DNA of 64,000 nucleotides from Flavobacteriales bacterium (GCA_013204105.1 JABMOM010000023.1:16689-80688), one strand, 5' to 3'. Counted from the stretch's first letter, positions 45,277-54,406 are shown. Numbers and translations: made by a program. Notes: generated from the letters alone by a model not told the origin.

Positions 45277-45284
45277 CGAAAGTA
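45277..45284 (-). promoter_or_regulatory. Minus-7 box (TACTTTCG) abutting the 79-residue gene
   Basis: On the minus strand TACTTTCG, one mismatch to TAnnTTTG, ends four bases before the ATG at 45272, as with rsmE. Confidence 0.35.
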
Positions 45285-45417
45285 CACAACGCATTGCGCC
45301 GCGTTGCGCCAAGAACATTGCGTATAATTTGTGGTTAAGTAGATAAGCATCTCAAGGTGTGAAATCTCCGGTTCGAACTGCGGACGCTTCTTCTTCTAAC
45401 ACACTATTTTCGTTCTT

Positions 45418-46029
45418 ATGATTTCCTCTAATCCACATTATATTTCAGGTCGAAAGAAATTCGAAGTCCAAGACTATGCGGGAGCTTTGAGCGATTACAA
45501 CCTGTCGCTTGAGGCAGAAGAGAATCCAAATGTCTACAGCGAGAGAGCTGTGGTCTACTACTTCCTCAAGCAACTCGACAATAGCCTGGCGGATATGGAT
45601 CATGCTGCTGAACTCGAACCTGAGAACCCTTACCGGTATTCCAGTCGTGCCTACATCAGGGATGCCATGGGCGATACGGAAGGAGCGATCATCGACTATC
45701 AAAAGGCCATCCACCTGGATCCAGAAGACAGCATCGCCCACAATAACCTTGGCTTGCTGCAAGAAAAATTGGGCTATAAAGAGAAGGCCAAAAAGAACTA
45801 CGAGCGGGCGGATCAATTGGCCGATGTAGATAAGCTCCTCAATAAGATCCACACAGAGCAGCGCAACGAGAGCATAGAACGTGAGCAGCAAAGGGAACAA
45901 CCTAAAGAAGCTAGCCGCGAAGAGCGAGAAGAGTTGAGCATCGTGGCTATCTTGCGCAATACCTTTTTGACCAAAACGGGATTCAAGGAATACCTCGCTT
46001 TCATTCGCAATGGCTTCAAACGACAGTAG
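45418..46029 (+). CDS. Tetratricopeptide repeat protein
   Basis: A 203-residue protein with about three to four TPR units in residues 1-140: YISGRKKFEVQDYAGALSDYNLSL, NVYSERAVVYYFLKQLDNSLADMDHAAEL, YRYSSRAYIRDAMGDTEGAIIDYQKAIHLDP, IAHNNLGLLQEKLGYKEKAKKNYERADQL. A charged coiled-coil (about 140-170) and a short ending follow. No signal peptide, so cytosolic scaffold. Its last 20 bases overlap the start of the PD-(D/E)XK nuclease gene, so they are translationally coupled. Confidence 0.85.
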   Translation: MISSNPHYISGRKKFEVQDYAGALSDYNLSLEAEENPNVYSERAVVYYFLKQLDNSLADMDHAAELEPENPYRYSSRAYIRDAMGDTEGAIIDYQKAIHLDPEDSIAHNNLGLLQEKLGYKEKAKKNYERADQLADVDKLLNKIHTEQRNESIEREQQREQPKEASREEREELSIVAILRNTFLTKTGFKEYLAFIRNGFKRQ

Positions 46030-48757
46030 CACACCCTTCTTACACAGATTGGCCGATTCCATAAAGGAACAGTCAGGGCCGCATCTCATTGTGCTCCCTA
46101 ATCGACGTTCTCTTTTTGTGCTGAAAGACCTGCTCGCGGATCAAGCGGAGGTCGAGACGACTACCATCGACGACCTCATGCAACGCATCAGTGGATTGCA
46201 ATTGATCGAACCAGAAGAACTACAGGTATCCTTCTACGGTGCATACTGCAAGCAAGAGAAACAGCCTCAGTCCTTCGATGTCTTTTCTTCCTGGGCAGTG
46301 ACCTTCCTCGGTGACGTCAACGATGTAGACCTCCACCTCGGTGACATAGATGCGCTCTACCAACACATCCACGAATTTCATCAGACGGGTGCGTATTTCA
46401 CAGCAGAAGAAGCCGGACCCATCGAGCATGGCTTCTTAAGTTTTTGGGAGCGACTGCCAGGATATTACCACACCCTCCGCGAAGAATTGGATCGCTTAAA
46501 ATTGGGCTACCGAGGCCTAATCTATCGGGAAGTGGCCGAAATGGTGGGTGACAAACAGGGAGCATTGCTGGAGCCCTTCACCGGTAAACACGTCCATTGG
46601 GTGGGCATCGTACCAGGCAATCCGAGCGAACGCACCTTATTGGAGCACTTGGAAAATGCCAAGGTCAAACTGGATATCTACGCGGACATCGATAAGTACT
46701 ACAGTCGTTCACCCCACCACGAAGCGGGAAGGTTGTTTCGTGAATATCCATTGACAACCGACGTCTCTTGGGAAATTGACCTGTTGGGCCATGCTGCCAA
46801 AAGCATTGCTATCCATCCACTGCCCGGGACCATTGTGCAGGTGAGCAGGGCGAAAGCATTGTTGGAACAAATCGGACGAGACAATTGGTCTAAAACCGTG
46901 GTGGTTGTGCCAGACAGCAAATTTGTGACGCCCTTCATCAAGTTGTTTGAAGACGATAAAGACCGTATCAACATCACCAGTGGTTTTCCGATGCGTAACA
47001 CCATGATCCATCGCTTTGTCATGAGCTGGATGAACCTGCACGCCAATGCAAATGCAAAGGGTGGAGAGCGCTTCTTTTACCACAAATATTTGGAAGAATT
47101 TCTCAGTTACAGTGTTGTTAAAACATGGTTGTCTGGCTCCATTGATTGGGAGGGCATGCGTCAGGAATTGATCCAGGACAATGCGCGTTTTGTGCCTTCG
47201 TCCAAGTTGAAAGCCCAAATGCAAGGCGATATTTTCGGTCAACAGGCTTTTGAATTGTTCTTTCAATGGGACAATGACGCAGGGCAGATCTTTCAGAAGA
47301 TCAGTACCGTGCTGACGGAGTGGGGGACTAACGCAGGAAAATTAGCCATCGCCAAGGTCGAGCAACGTGCCATCAAGACCTATGTAGACAAGTTGAAATT
47401 GCTGCTCTCTCAGTTCAATGAACTCTTACCAGACACGGATGTGCGTTCCCTCAAGCGCTTCGTGCACCGTCAAGTGGGATATGCCAAATTGTACATCGAA
47501 GAGCCAAACAATGATGCCCTTCAGGTCATGGGTATGCTCGAGACTCGGATGATTGATTTCGAACATGTCATTGTGTTGGGTGCTTCTGAGGATAGCCTTC
47601 CGGGACCAGCGCGAGACACTACCCACATTCCGTTTATCCACCGATTGCATTTCAACTTGCCCTCGCGGAAGGAAACAGAAGCACTCGTAGCTTACCATTT
47701 CTACCGACTCATTACCCGAGCGAAAAGCGTGGACCTGATCTATGACTCTGTCGGCGATGAAATGTCGAGCGGGGAGCCGTCGCGATACATCCTTCAGTTG
47801 CATGAAGAATTGCTCAGTGCGAACACCAATGTCACGTGGAAGGAAGTAGGACTGGAATTTAAAGTCGATGCTACGGACCTGAAGCCTACACGCATAGAGA
47901 AGACCGAGGAAGTCATAGATGACACTTTAGCGGCCTTGATTAGAGGACTTTCCCCCTCCGCGATCAACACCTTTGTGAACAGCCCGCTTGAATTCTATTT
48001 CTCCTATGTGCTGGGCATCAAAGATCAACAGGAAGTGGAAGAAGATATAGAGCTTAGCACCTTTGGTACGCGCGTTCACAATGTACTCGAACAAGCCTAT
48101 GAAGCTTTCGTTGGCAAGCAGATTGACGTGGATGAACTCAAGAAATTTTTGGTGGGATCAGACCAAGCGGTCGAGAATGAATTTTTGACAAAATTTCAAG
48201 AAGAAGACATTCGCTCTGGACGGAACCTTCTCAAGCTGGAAATGGCCAAGGAATATGTTCGAGCCTTCATTCGATTCGATATTGCAGACATGCAGGCGCA
48301 CGGGCCGGTGAAGCTCTTGCATCTGGAGGAGCATTTGGCCACAGAGCTAGAAGTGGATGGTCAAGGCATTAAACTGAAAGGATTTGCAGACCGCATAGAT
48401 GAAAGGAACGGGGAGGTGCGGATCATAGACTACAAGACGGGCAAGACGGAAAGTAGAGACCTGAGGTACGATCCGTTGCAATTGCCCAACGACAGGAAGA
48501 TGAGTAAGGCGATGCAGTTGGCCATCTATAAGTTCATCTATTGTACCAATCATCGGCTGGAAGATGCTCGGGTTGGATCTTATGTGTTTTCCATGCGCAA
48601 CTTTACCGATGGCTATATGCCCTTATTCGTCCCAGGAAAGTCAGACGAAGGAGTGATGGACACCATGGCAAGCGTCATCCGCACGGTTGTGCGCGACATG
48701 CTCGATCCCACCCAAGCATTTCAGCACAAGGTGGATTCTGAATACACGGCTTTTTGA
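46010..48757 (+). CDS. AddB-like PD-(D/E)XK nuclease family protein
   Basis: A 915-residue protein. The N-terminal about 600 residues resemble an inactivated UvrD-like helicase fold as in AddB (LIVLPNRRSLFVLKDLLADQ near 26 recalls the degenerate motif I). The C-terminal about 640-880 is a PDDEXK_1 nuclease: LSPSAINTFVNSPLEFYFSYVLGI, a metal-binding GFADRIDERNGEVRIIDYKTGK block near 786-807 with Asp, Asp and Lys in place, and an RGTRVH-like FGTRVHNVLEQAYE. It probably works in double-strand break end resection. The AddA partner is not in this window. Only one Cys-containing segment, so an iron-sulfur cluster is not evident. Start ATG 46010 overlaps the TPR gene. Confidence 0.82.
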   Translation: MASNDSSTPFLHRLADSIKEQSGPHLIVLPNRRSLFVLKDLLADQAEVETTTIDDLMQRISGLQLIEPEELQVSFYGAYCKQEKQPQSFDVFSSWAVTFLGDVNDVDLHLGDIDALYQHIHEFHQTGAYFTAEEAGPIEHGFLSFWERLPGYYHTLREELDRLKLGYRGLIYREVAEMVGDKQGALLEPFTGKHVHWVGIVPGNPSERTLLEHLENAKVKLDIYADIDKYYSRSPHHEAGRLFREYPLTTDVSWEIDLLGHAAKSIAIHPLPGTIVQVSRAKALLEQIGRDNWSKTVVVVPDSKFVTPFIKLFEDDKDRINITSGFPMRNTMIHRFVMSWMNLHANANAKGGERFFYHKYLEEFLSYSVVKTWLSGSIDWEGMRQELIQDNARFVPSSKLKAQMQGDIFGQQAFELFFQWDNDAGQIFQKISTVLTEWGTNAGKLAIAKVEQRAIKTYVDKLKLLLSQFNELLPDTDVRSLKRFVHRQVGYAKLYIEEPNNDALQVMGMLETRMIDFEHVIVLGASEDSLPGPARDTTHIPFIHRLHFNLPSRKETEALVAYHFYRLITRAKSVDLIYDSVGDEMSSGEPSRYILQLHEELLSANTNVTWKEVGLEFKVDATDLKPTRIEKTEEVIDDTLAALIRGLSPSAINTFVNSPLEFYFSYVLGIKDQQEVEEDIELSTFGTRVHNVLEQAYEAFVGKQIDVDELKKFLVGSDQAVENEFLTKFQEEDIRSGRNLLKLEMAKEYVRAFIRFDIADMQAHGPVKLLHLEEHLATELEVDGQGIKLKGFADRIDERNGEVRIIDYKTGKTESRDLRYDPLQLPNDRKMSKAMQLAIYKFIYCTNHRLEDARVGSYVFSMRNFTDGYMPLFVPGKSDEGVMDTMASVIRTVVRDMLDPTQAFQHKVDSEYTAF

Positions 48758-48762
48758 GGAGT

Positions 48763-49020
48763 TTAGATGTAAATCACTCCAGTCTGGAGGAGTCCTTTCA
48801 CCGAATTGAGGGCGTAGAGATATTCATCGCTAGGCAATCCTTTGATCGGAATGACGAATTCTGTGCCGTACAGTAGATCAATGCTGCGCACCTTTTTGCC
48901 ATCCAGGTTGATCAAGTCAAACCGGAGGGGGCGCACGCCAGAACCAGACACGCGATACAAGAGGTAGCGCTCGGTCTGTTTTAATTGTAAGCTTACTTCG
49001 TCTTCACTTCGTTGCAACAT
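48763..49020 (-). CDS. Small protein resembling an orphan T9SS-type C-terminal domain
   Basis: An 85-residue protein with no signal peptide. Its body, RFDLINLDGKKVRSIDLLYGTEF and IPIKGLPSDEYLYALNS, follows the strand order of a T9SS type-A sorting domain (LFDLxGKxVxxxxL...IxxLxxGxYxxxL), but nothing lies in front of it. It is convergent with the nuclease gene, five bases away, and 57 bases downstream of the response regulator. It could be a remnant of a secreted protein or a small stand-alone protein of unrelated role. Uncertain. Confidence 0.5.
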   Translation of the reverse strand: MLQRSEDEVSLQLKQTERYLLYRVSGSGVRPLRFDLINLDGKKVRSIDLLYGTEFVIPIKGLPSDEYLYALNSVKGLLQTGVIYI

Positions 49021-49077
49021 AGTATTGCGTTTTTCTGCCTACAAGACGCAGGGAATGTATAAAGAGTTGGTGGTAGA

Positions 49078-49782
49078 TCAAGACTCGCCCACCGGATTGC
49101 TGACGAAACGGTAACCCACGCCGCGAATGCTGTGGAAGTGCTTCGGTTGTTTCGGGTTGCGCTCGAAGGTTTTTCGAAAATGCAGGATGAAATTGTCGAT
49201 GGTTCGACTGCTGGGATATACATCTACGCCCCAGATCAGATCAAGCATTTCATCCCGACTTACGGTTTCGCCGTCGCGTCCGGCTAAAAGCCGCAGCAAC
49301 ATCATTTCTTTCTTGCCGATGTCAATCATGTTGCCCCTAAAATCTTGCGCCATGTGTTTATCGAAGAATACGGTACTCCCTCCGAAGCTCAATTCGGATA
49401 TTCCCACTTTCGCTTCAGTGGAACGTTCGAGCAAACGCTGCACCCGCAAGAGCAATTCTTCCAAATCGAAGGGTTTGACGAGGTAGTCGTCTCCTCCAAT
49501 CTTCAGTCCCATGACGCGGTCTTGGGCAGAGTTTTTAGCGGTGAGAAAAAGGATGGAAACTTTACGGTTCTCTAGGCGTATCGCACGGCATACGGAGAAT
49601 CCATCCATGTGTGGAAGCATCACATCCAAGAGAATCAGGTCAAAGGGACCTTGGTGAAAGCGCACCAAGGCTTCGCGGCCGTCACGAGCGACGGTTACGT
49701 CGTAGCCCTCCAACTCAAGGTTGAGCTTGACGACCTCGAGTAGTCGTTCTTCATCTTCAACGAGAAGGATGCGCTTTGACAT
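49078..49782 (-). CDS. OmpR/PhoB-family response regulator
   Basis: A 234-residue cytosolic transcription factor. The receiver domain (about 1-118) keeps all functional residues: Asp10/Glu11 acidic pocket, phospho-acceptor Asp53 in LLDVMLP, Thr81 and Lys103 in LVKPFD. The C-terminal winged helix (about 135-232) has KKEMMLLRLLAGRDGETVSRDEMLDLIWG and RTIDNFILHFRKTFE, ending RGVGYRF. No histidine kinase gene is in the window, so it is an orphan here. Start ATG 49782 rather than the earlier in-frame start. A TAGCTTTG box ends five bases before the ATG. Confidence 0.93.
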   Translation of the reverse strand: MSKRILLVEDEERLLEVVKLNLELEGYDVTVARDGREALVRFHQGPFDLILLDVMLPHMDGFSVCRAIRLENRKVSILFLTAKNSAQDRVMGLKIGGDDYLVKPFDLEELLLRVQRLLERSTEAKVGISELSFGGSTVFFDKHMAQDFRGNMIDIGKKEMMLLRLLAGRDGETVSRDEMLDLIWGVDVYPSSRTIDNFILHFRKTFERNPKQPKHFHSIRGVGYRFVSNPVGES

Positions 49783-49787
49783 GATTG

Positions 49788-49795
49788 CAAAGCTA
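49788..49795 (-). promoter_or_regulatory. Minus-7 box (TAGCTTTG) abutting the response regulator
   Basis: On the minus strand TAGCTTTG fits TAnnTTTG exactly and ends five bases before the ATG at 49782, so the transcript would be leaderless or have one to three leader bases. Confidence 0.5.
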
Positions 49796-49932
49796 AGTTT
49801 CACGTGCAATGTGTATCTACTTTGCATGGAGAAGCGTCAACAATCGAGACTTGGTAAACTTTATGCCCATCGAGGACATCATCGGGCCCGTAAGTCCTCG
49901 AATCCTTGGATTTGGCTACCTTCACTTTTCGA

Positions 49933-51144
49933 ATGAAAAAACTGCTATTCACGTACTTTTTAACGCTCTTGGTTTCATCCATTCTAGCCCAAGGAAGCTG
50001 CTTGACAACCGAGCAGACATTCCTTGAATCGGAAAGGGATGTTTCATTCGCTGCCGGCTTGGAAGAATTGCAGGTGCTTTCTGAAGACTTTGAACAAGGT
50101 CTACTCGAAGATGCTTCACGCGATGGATTTAAGGAAGTGACCATTCCTGTGGTAGTGCATGTGCTGTACCGGTTGGAAGAGAATAACATTTCCTACGACC
50201 AGATCTTATCCCAAATCGAAGTGCTCAATCGTGATTTCAATTGGCAACAGTCAGACAAAGATCTTATCCCAGAAGTGTGGCGAGATTTGGGTGTGGCGGC
50301 AAAATTCAAATTCAAGCTTGCAGATCGAGATCCGGATGGCAACTTCACCAATGGCGTGACGCGCACTCAAACCGACGTGGAGAACATTGGTACGGAGGAA
50401 CTGTATTATTTGGCGCACCGCAGTGGTGTAGAACCATGGACGCAGCCCTTTTATATGAATATCTGGGTATGCGAACTCAAGGGCAATTCACTGGGTTTTG
50501 CAATTCTGCCCGGCGCAAAGATGAGCGAGCGCGATGGCATTGTGATCAGTCCACGGGCTTTTGGAACCATGGGTACAGCGAAAGCTCCTTACAACATGGG
50601 GCGAACCATGGTGCACGAAGCGGGGCATTACTTTGGCTTGCGTCACATCTGGGGTTCAGACAATGAGAAGTGCAGTTCAACGGACTACATCGATGATACC
50701 CCGAAGCAAAAGGCAGAGAACTATGGTTGCAACAACTTTCCATCTATTTCGTGCAACAATGGGCCGAATGGAGATATGTTTATGAACTTCATGGATTACA
50801 GCAACGATGTTTGCGCCCTGCTTTTTACTAAGCGACAGGTGGAATTCATGCAACTTGTGTTGAAGACCAATCGCCGGGCGATGTTTTACAGCAATGGCGT
50901 CACAGCAGTGGCTGAATCAAGGCCGAGCGAATGGAAAATCTACCCCAATCCATCCGACGGAATGGTTCACCTCGAATTCGGAGATGGTATGCCAAGGACA
51001 ATTGAAATCTTCAATGCCATGGGTGAGGTGGTAGGACAATGGGTGCCTAGAAAAGACATTGAGCGGAGGGATCTTTCTTCGCTTCCAAAAGGGATGTATT
51101 ACTTGCGATCAGAACGCCACCATCAACCATTGATCATACGCTGA
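49933..51144 (+). CDS. Secreted M43-family metalloprotease with T9SS sorting domain
   Basis: A 403-residue exported protease. After the signal peptide (MKKLLFTYFLTLLVSSILAQ), residues about 65-310 are the zinc peptidase: IPVVVHVLYR near 70, and the metzincin HEAGHYFGLRH at 228-238 with all three zinc His and the catalytic Glu. A Met-turn-like NFMDYSNDVCALLF near 285 fits. The C-terminal about 70 residues are a T9SS sorting domain (KIYPNPSDGMVHLEF, IEIFNAMGEVVGQW, LSSLPKGMYYLRS), so the enzyme is released by type IX secretion. It resembles pappalysin/ulilysin-type proteins. Substrate unknown. Start ATG 49933. The stop is two bases from menF. Confidence 0.92.
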   Translation: MKKLLFTYFLTLLVSSILAQGSCLTTEQTFLESERDVSFAAGLEELQVLSEDFEQGLLEDASRDGFKEVTIPVVVHVLYRLEENNISYDQILSQIEVLNRDFNWQQSDKDLIPEVWRDLGVAAKFKFKLADRDPDGNFTNGVTRTQTDVENIGTEELYYLAHRSGVEPWTQPFYMNIWVCELKGNSLGFAILPGAKMSERDGIVISPRAFGTMGTAKAPYNMGRTMVHEAGHYFGLRHIWGSDNEKCSSTDYIDDTPKQKAENYGCNNFPSISCNNGPNGDMFMNFMDYSNDVCALLFTKRQVEFMQLVLKTNRRAMFYSNGVTAVAESRPSEWKIYPNPSDGMVHLEFGDGMPRTIEIFNAMGEVVGQWVPRKDIERRDLSSLPKGMYYLRSERHHQPLIIR

Positions 51145-51145
51145 T

Positions 51146-52132
51146 ATGGGCCATTTGCTCCCGACCAATTCCGTTGTCTATTCCTTACCGGGATCGAATG
51201 TGTTCCTGAAAGCGATCGCGAATTCTGTAGATGCTTACCATAAAACGGACGCTCAGTCATTCGTCATTCGATCCTATGCGAAGGATGAAGCACCCCTTTT
51301 CTTTTCTGTAGCATCTGAAGAAGTTATTGATGTCAGCAATTTGGAGGTAGCGTTGCCTGATTTTACTGGTAGTGATCGGTCAGTGGATCGGGAGGGCTAT
51401 GTACTGAAAGTGGCCAAAGCGATCGAGCAATGCCGCGCCACGAATGGGAAAATTGTATTAAGCAGACCGGTGGAAGTGCCCATGAAGACGCTTCATATCG
51501 GCAATAGCTTGATCTCCTTAAGGGCTCGCTATCCTCAGGCCTTTATATACCTCCTTCATAGCACTACTCAAGGCATTTGGATGGGCGCAAGCCCGGAGGT
51601 CCTCCTCGTCAAGGAGGAAGGGATGTATACTACGATGGCATTGGCGGGAACGAAATGGGGAGAAGCCCTTTTCGAGCAAAAGGAATTCGATGAACAACTG
51701 ACCGTTGCCCGTTACATCCTAGCCATGCTGGAAGACACCGTAGTAGAAGTGAGCGACATGTATGAGCATCCTTTTGGCCCATTGCGTCATTTGAGAACTG
51801 ATTTTAGGTGGGAAGACGAACGGGAAGCACTCGAATTTGCGGAGCGATTGCATCCTACGCCAGCGGTATGTGGATTCCCTTTGGAACGTGCTCAGAATTT
51901 CATTCAGGAGGTCGAAGGCTATGATCGGTCGCTTTACACGGGTTATTTAGGGACATTGACTTCGAACGAAAGCGCCCATTTGTTTGTTAACCTTCGATGT
52001 TTGCAGTTATTTCGCGACCGCGCTTTGGTTTACGTTGGCGGTGGCATCAATGCCTTATCAGACCCGGAAGTAGAATGGGAAGAAACAGAAAAGAAGAAGG
52101 ATTCCGTATTGAGCGCCTTGCACTATGAATGA
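51146..52132 (+). CDS. menF: Isochorismate synthase / chorismate-binding enzyme
   Basis: A 328-residue magnesium enzyme that turns chorismate into isochorismate, the first step of menaquinone and siderophore routes. Active-site blocks GKIVLSRPVEV near 98, WMGASPEVLL near 148, MALAGTKWG near 165, LHPTPAVCGFP near 240 and YTGYLGTL near 265 are all present, ending LVYVGGGI. Short, without the N-terminal extension of E. coli MenF. It starts two bases after the protease and overlaps menD by eight bases, so this gene belongs to the menaquinone branch; other men genes are not in the window. Confidence 0.9.
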   Translation: MGHLLPTNSVVYSLPGSNVFLKAIANSVDAYHKTDAQSFVIRSYAKDEAPLFFSVASEEVIDVSNLEVALPDFTGSDRSVDREGYVLKVAKAIEQCRATNGKIVLSRPVEVPMKTLHIGNSLISLRARYPQAFIYLLHSTTQGIWMGASPEVLLVKEEGMYTTMALAGTKWGEALFEQKEFDEQLTVARYILAMLEDTVVEVSDMYEHPFGPLRHLRTDFRWEDEREALEFAERLHPTPAVCGFPLERAQNFIQEVEGYDRSLYTGYLGTLTSNESAHLFVNLRCLQLFRDRALVYVGGGINALSDPEVEWEETEKKKDSVLSALHYE

Positions 52133-53810
52133 GATCTCAGATATCGGTGCTGTCAGGACGTTAGTCAGACAGTTACATCAGCGCGGAATCAGCGACATCG
52201 TTTTGTCTCCGGGCAGCAGGAATGCGCCTTTTATCCTCAGCTTTAATGCTATAGATAGTTTTCACTGTCAAAGCATCTTGGACGAACGAACCGCGGGCTT
52301 TGTAGCGCTGGGAATCGCCCAGCAAAAAGGCAGACCTGCGGTACTCAGTTGCACAAGCGGATCGGCAGTTTTGAACTATGCTCCAGCATTGGTGGAAGCG
52401 TATTACCAGAGAATTCCACTCATTGCGATCACCGCTGACCGACCCGCTGCTTGGATCGATCAAGGAGAAGGACAGAGCATTCGTCAGGTCGGACTTTTGG
52501 ATAAGGTGGTTGTTTCGGCTTTTGACTTGGTAGAAGAACAAAGTGAAACGGATCAATGGTACAATCATCGACTTGTGAATGAAGCCTTGGAGACGGCATT
52601 GAAAACACGCCGCCCCGTTCAGATCAACGTTCCTCTTTCAGAGCCACTTTACGGAATGGCACCGGCCAGCATGGAGAGTGTTTCGTCTTTTACGTTTGCA
52701 AACGTCAAGCGGAGCGTTCATGATGAAGAGCTCGGAAGGATGACTGCAGAGTGGGAAGGTGCAAAACGCATCGCAATCCTTGCAACGGATGGTGCGGAGG
52801 CTGAAGGATTGCAAGAAGTCCTGACGCGCTTCCATGACGACACCCGCGTCGCTATCATTTCAGAGACCAATGCGAATCTCTATCACCTGGGTTACATCAG
52901 CTGCATTGACCGCACCATTGAGTGCTTCATCGGATCGGAGAAGGAAGGCGAGTACATCCCCGATCTTCTAATCACGATTGGAGGAAATGTGATCAGTAAA
53001 AAATTAAAAGCCCTCTTCAGACGGCATAAGGATAAGCTGACCCATCATTGGCATTTCGGAGGAGAGGTCATGGATACCTTTCAGTCGCTGACGCGGCTGA
53101 TCGACGCTGCGCCGCGAACCGTGCTCGGACAGTGCGAGCCAATGTTGTCGGTTTCTGGAGAAGGATTTGGAACGCGTTGGAAAGCGCGGTTTTTTGAAGT
53201 AGAGCAAAAACACGCTGCCTTTTTAGAAACATGCGCATACAGCGACCTGAAGGTTTTTGAGCATCTGTTGGATGCTATACCCGAAGGAAGCGCGCTTCAG
53301 ATGGGTAACTCGAGCGTGGTTCGATACGTTCAATTGTTCAATCAAATCAGAGGTATACGCTACTTCGGCAATCGAGGTGTAAGTGGTATTGAGGGCTGCA
53401 CTTCGACGGCGGTTGGAGCCGCCCAGTCGACCGATGCGCTTACCGTGCTCATCAGTGGAGACCAAGCTTTTCGTTATGATTCAAATGCCCTTTCGGTGAA
53501 GGAAGGAATCGATAATCTCCGGATCATCGTCATCAACAATGGCGGTGGTAGCATCTTCAGGATCATTGACGGCCCAAGTCGACACGAGGCAAGCGAAGCG
53601 TTCATCGAGAAGAAGGACGAGACATCCATAGCAAAACTCGTCGCATATCACGGTGTCGATTACTTGTCGGCATCCAAGCTTTCAGAATTGGATATTGCAA
53701 TAGCAGAATTATTTGCCGCCGATCGAAACGGTGCGGCCGTCCTGGAAGTGTTTACTCCTCGCATCGATAGCCCAGATATCCTGAAGTTATATTTCAAGGC
53801 GTTGCGATAG
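52125..53810 (+). CDS. menD: 2-succinyl-5-enolpyruvyl-6-hydroxy-3-cyclohexene-1-carboxylate synthase (MenD)
   Basis: A 561-residue thiamine-diphosphate enzyme that adds a succinyl semialdehyde unit to isochorismate. N-terminal pyrimidine domain with SPGSRNAPF near 25 and the conserved Glu in LDERTAGFVALGIA near 50; central domain; C-terminal PP domain with SGDQAFRYDSNAL near 440 and VINNGGGSIF near 465, the GDG-N type TPP-magnesium motif (here GDQ...NN). It is coupled with menF by an eight-base overlap, giving the first two steps of menaquinone, the usual respiratory quinone of this phylum. Confidence 0.96.
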   Translation: MNEISDIGAVRTLVRQLHQRGISDIVLSPGSRNAPFILSFNAIDSFHCQSILDERTAGFVALGIAQQKGRPAVLSCTSGSAVLNYAPALVEAYYQRIPLIAITADRPAAWIDQGEGQSIRQVGLLDKVVVSAFDLVEEQSETDQWYNHRLVNEALETALKTRRPVQINVPLSEPLYGMAPASMESVSSFTFANVKRSVHDEELGRMTAEWEGAKRIAILATDGAEAEGLQEVLTRFHDDTRVAIISETNANLYHLGYISCIDRTIECFIGSEKEGEYIPDLLITIGGNVISKKLKALFRRHKDKLTHHWHFGGEVMDTFQSLTRLIDAAPRTVLGQCEPMLSVSGEGFGTRWKARFFEVEQKHAAFLETCAYSDLKVFEHLLDAIPEGSALQMGNSSVVRYVQLFNQIRGIRYFGNRGVSGIEGCTSTAVGAAQSTDALTVLISGDQAFRYDSNALSVKEGIDNLRIIVINNGGGSIFRIIDGPSRHEASEAFIEKKDETSIAKLVAYHGVDYLSASKLSELDIAIAELFAADRNGAAVLEVFTPRIDSPDILKLYFKALR

Positions 53811-53856
53811 GCTGTTATTCGTTCATGTTCAGCGTTCTCCAGTATCGCAGAACGAA

Positions 53857-53864
53857 TAACTTTG
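53857..53864 (+). promoter_or_regulatory. Minus-7 box (TAACTTTG) before the DinB-family gene
   Basis: TAACTTTG fits TAnnTTTG exactly and ends nine bases before ATG 53874; GTTC at 53834-53837 is a weak minus-33 at 19 bases. The leader would be only a few bases long. Confidence 0.45.
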
Positions 53865-53873
53865 TGTACCACC

Positions 53874-54317
53874 ATGAACTACCTACGCCAATTTCAGTAC
53901 AACGAAGAGATCCTCGGTCGTTACATCGATGTACTCAGCGATCAACCAGATTCTCCGGAAAAAGTGAGGACTTTACTGAGTCATATGTTCAATGCCTTGG
54001 AAATTTGGGTAAGCAGGGTGCAGCACCGAGAGGCGCAATGCGAAAAGTGGGAAGTGCATGAGGCTTCGACCCTCCATGCCTTGAACCGTAAATATCACGA
54101 CTCCATCTTTCAGTTGCTCGAAACTGGAAACTTGAAGAAAGCCCATTCCTATGTCAATTCAGAGGGACAACCCTTTAGCAATACGCTCGATGAGGTATTG
54201 ACCCATCTTGTGATTCATTCCGCCCACCACCGTGGGCAGATCGCAACTCTTTGGAGCGATGCTGGAATACAACCGCCACCGTGTGATTTCATTTTCTGGG
54301 CACGGCAATCCAAGTAG
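53874..54317 (+). CDS. DinB family protein
   Basis: A 147-residue four-helix-bundle protein. Metal ligands of the DinB/YfiT fold are in place: the His of LSHMFNALEIW (about 36-46) and the two-His HSAHHRGQIATL motif near 118-129. These proteins bind a divalent metal and in some bacteria act as thiol-dependent S-transferases; here the function is unknown. Start ATG 53874 rather than the TTG four codons earlier. It lies 63 bases after menD and is transcribed from its own box. Confidence 0.82.
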   Translation: MNYLRQFQYNEEILGRYIDVLSDQPDSPEKVRTLLSHMFNALEIWVSRVQHREAQCEKWEVHEASTLHALNRKYHDSIFQLLETGNLKKAHSYVNSEGQPFSNTLDEVLTHLVIHSAHHRGQIATLWSDAGIQPPPCDFIFWARQSK

Positions 54318-54406
54318 AAGCTTCGTTTTTTGAAAGCTAGCTGAGATTGCTCATCGGTAGTTCGTTGTTTTTTCCCTTCTTTAGCAGTACTAACCCACAT
54401 CCTCTT

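Noticed and set aside
45366..45386. GGTTCGAAC resembling a tRNA T-loop
   Set aside because: The flanking bases do not pair into a T-arm and no cloverleaf can be built around it.
49078..49782. Two-component system with a kinase nearby
   Set aside because: No histidine kinase is encoded in the window; the small gene next to it has no kinase motif.
49794..49812. parS-like sequence GTTTCACGTGCAA near the response regulator
   Set aside because: It matches only about 12 of 16 bases of the known parS palindrome and is far from parAB; CACGTG occurs several times in coding DNA of the window.
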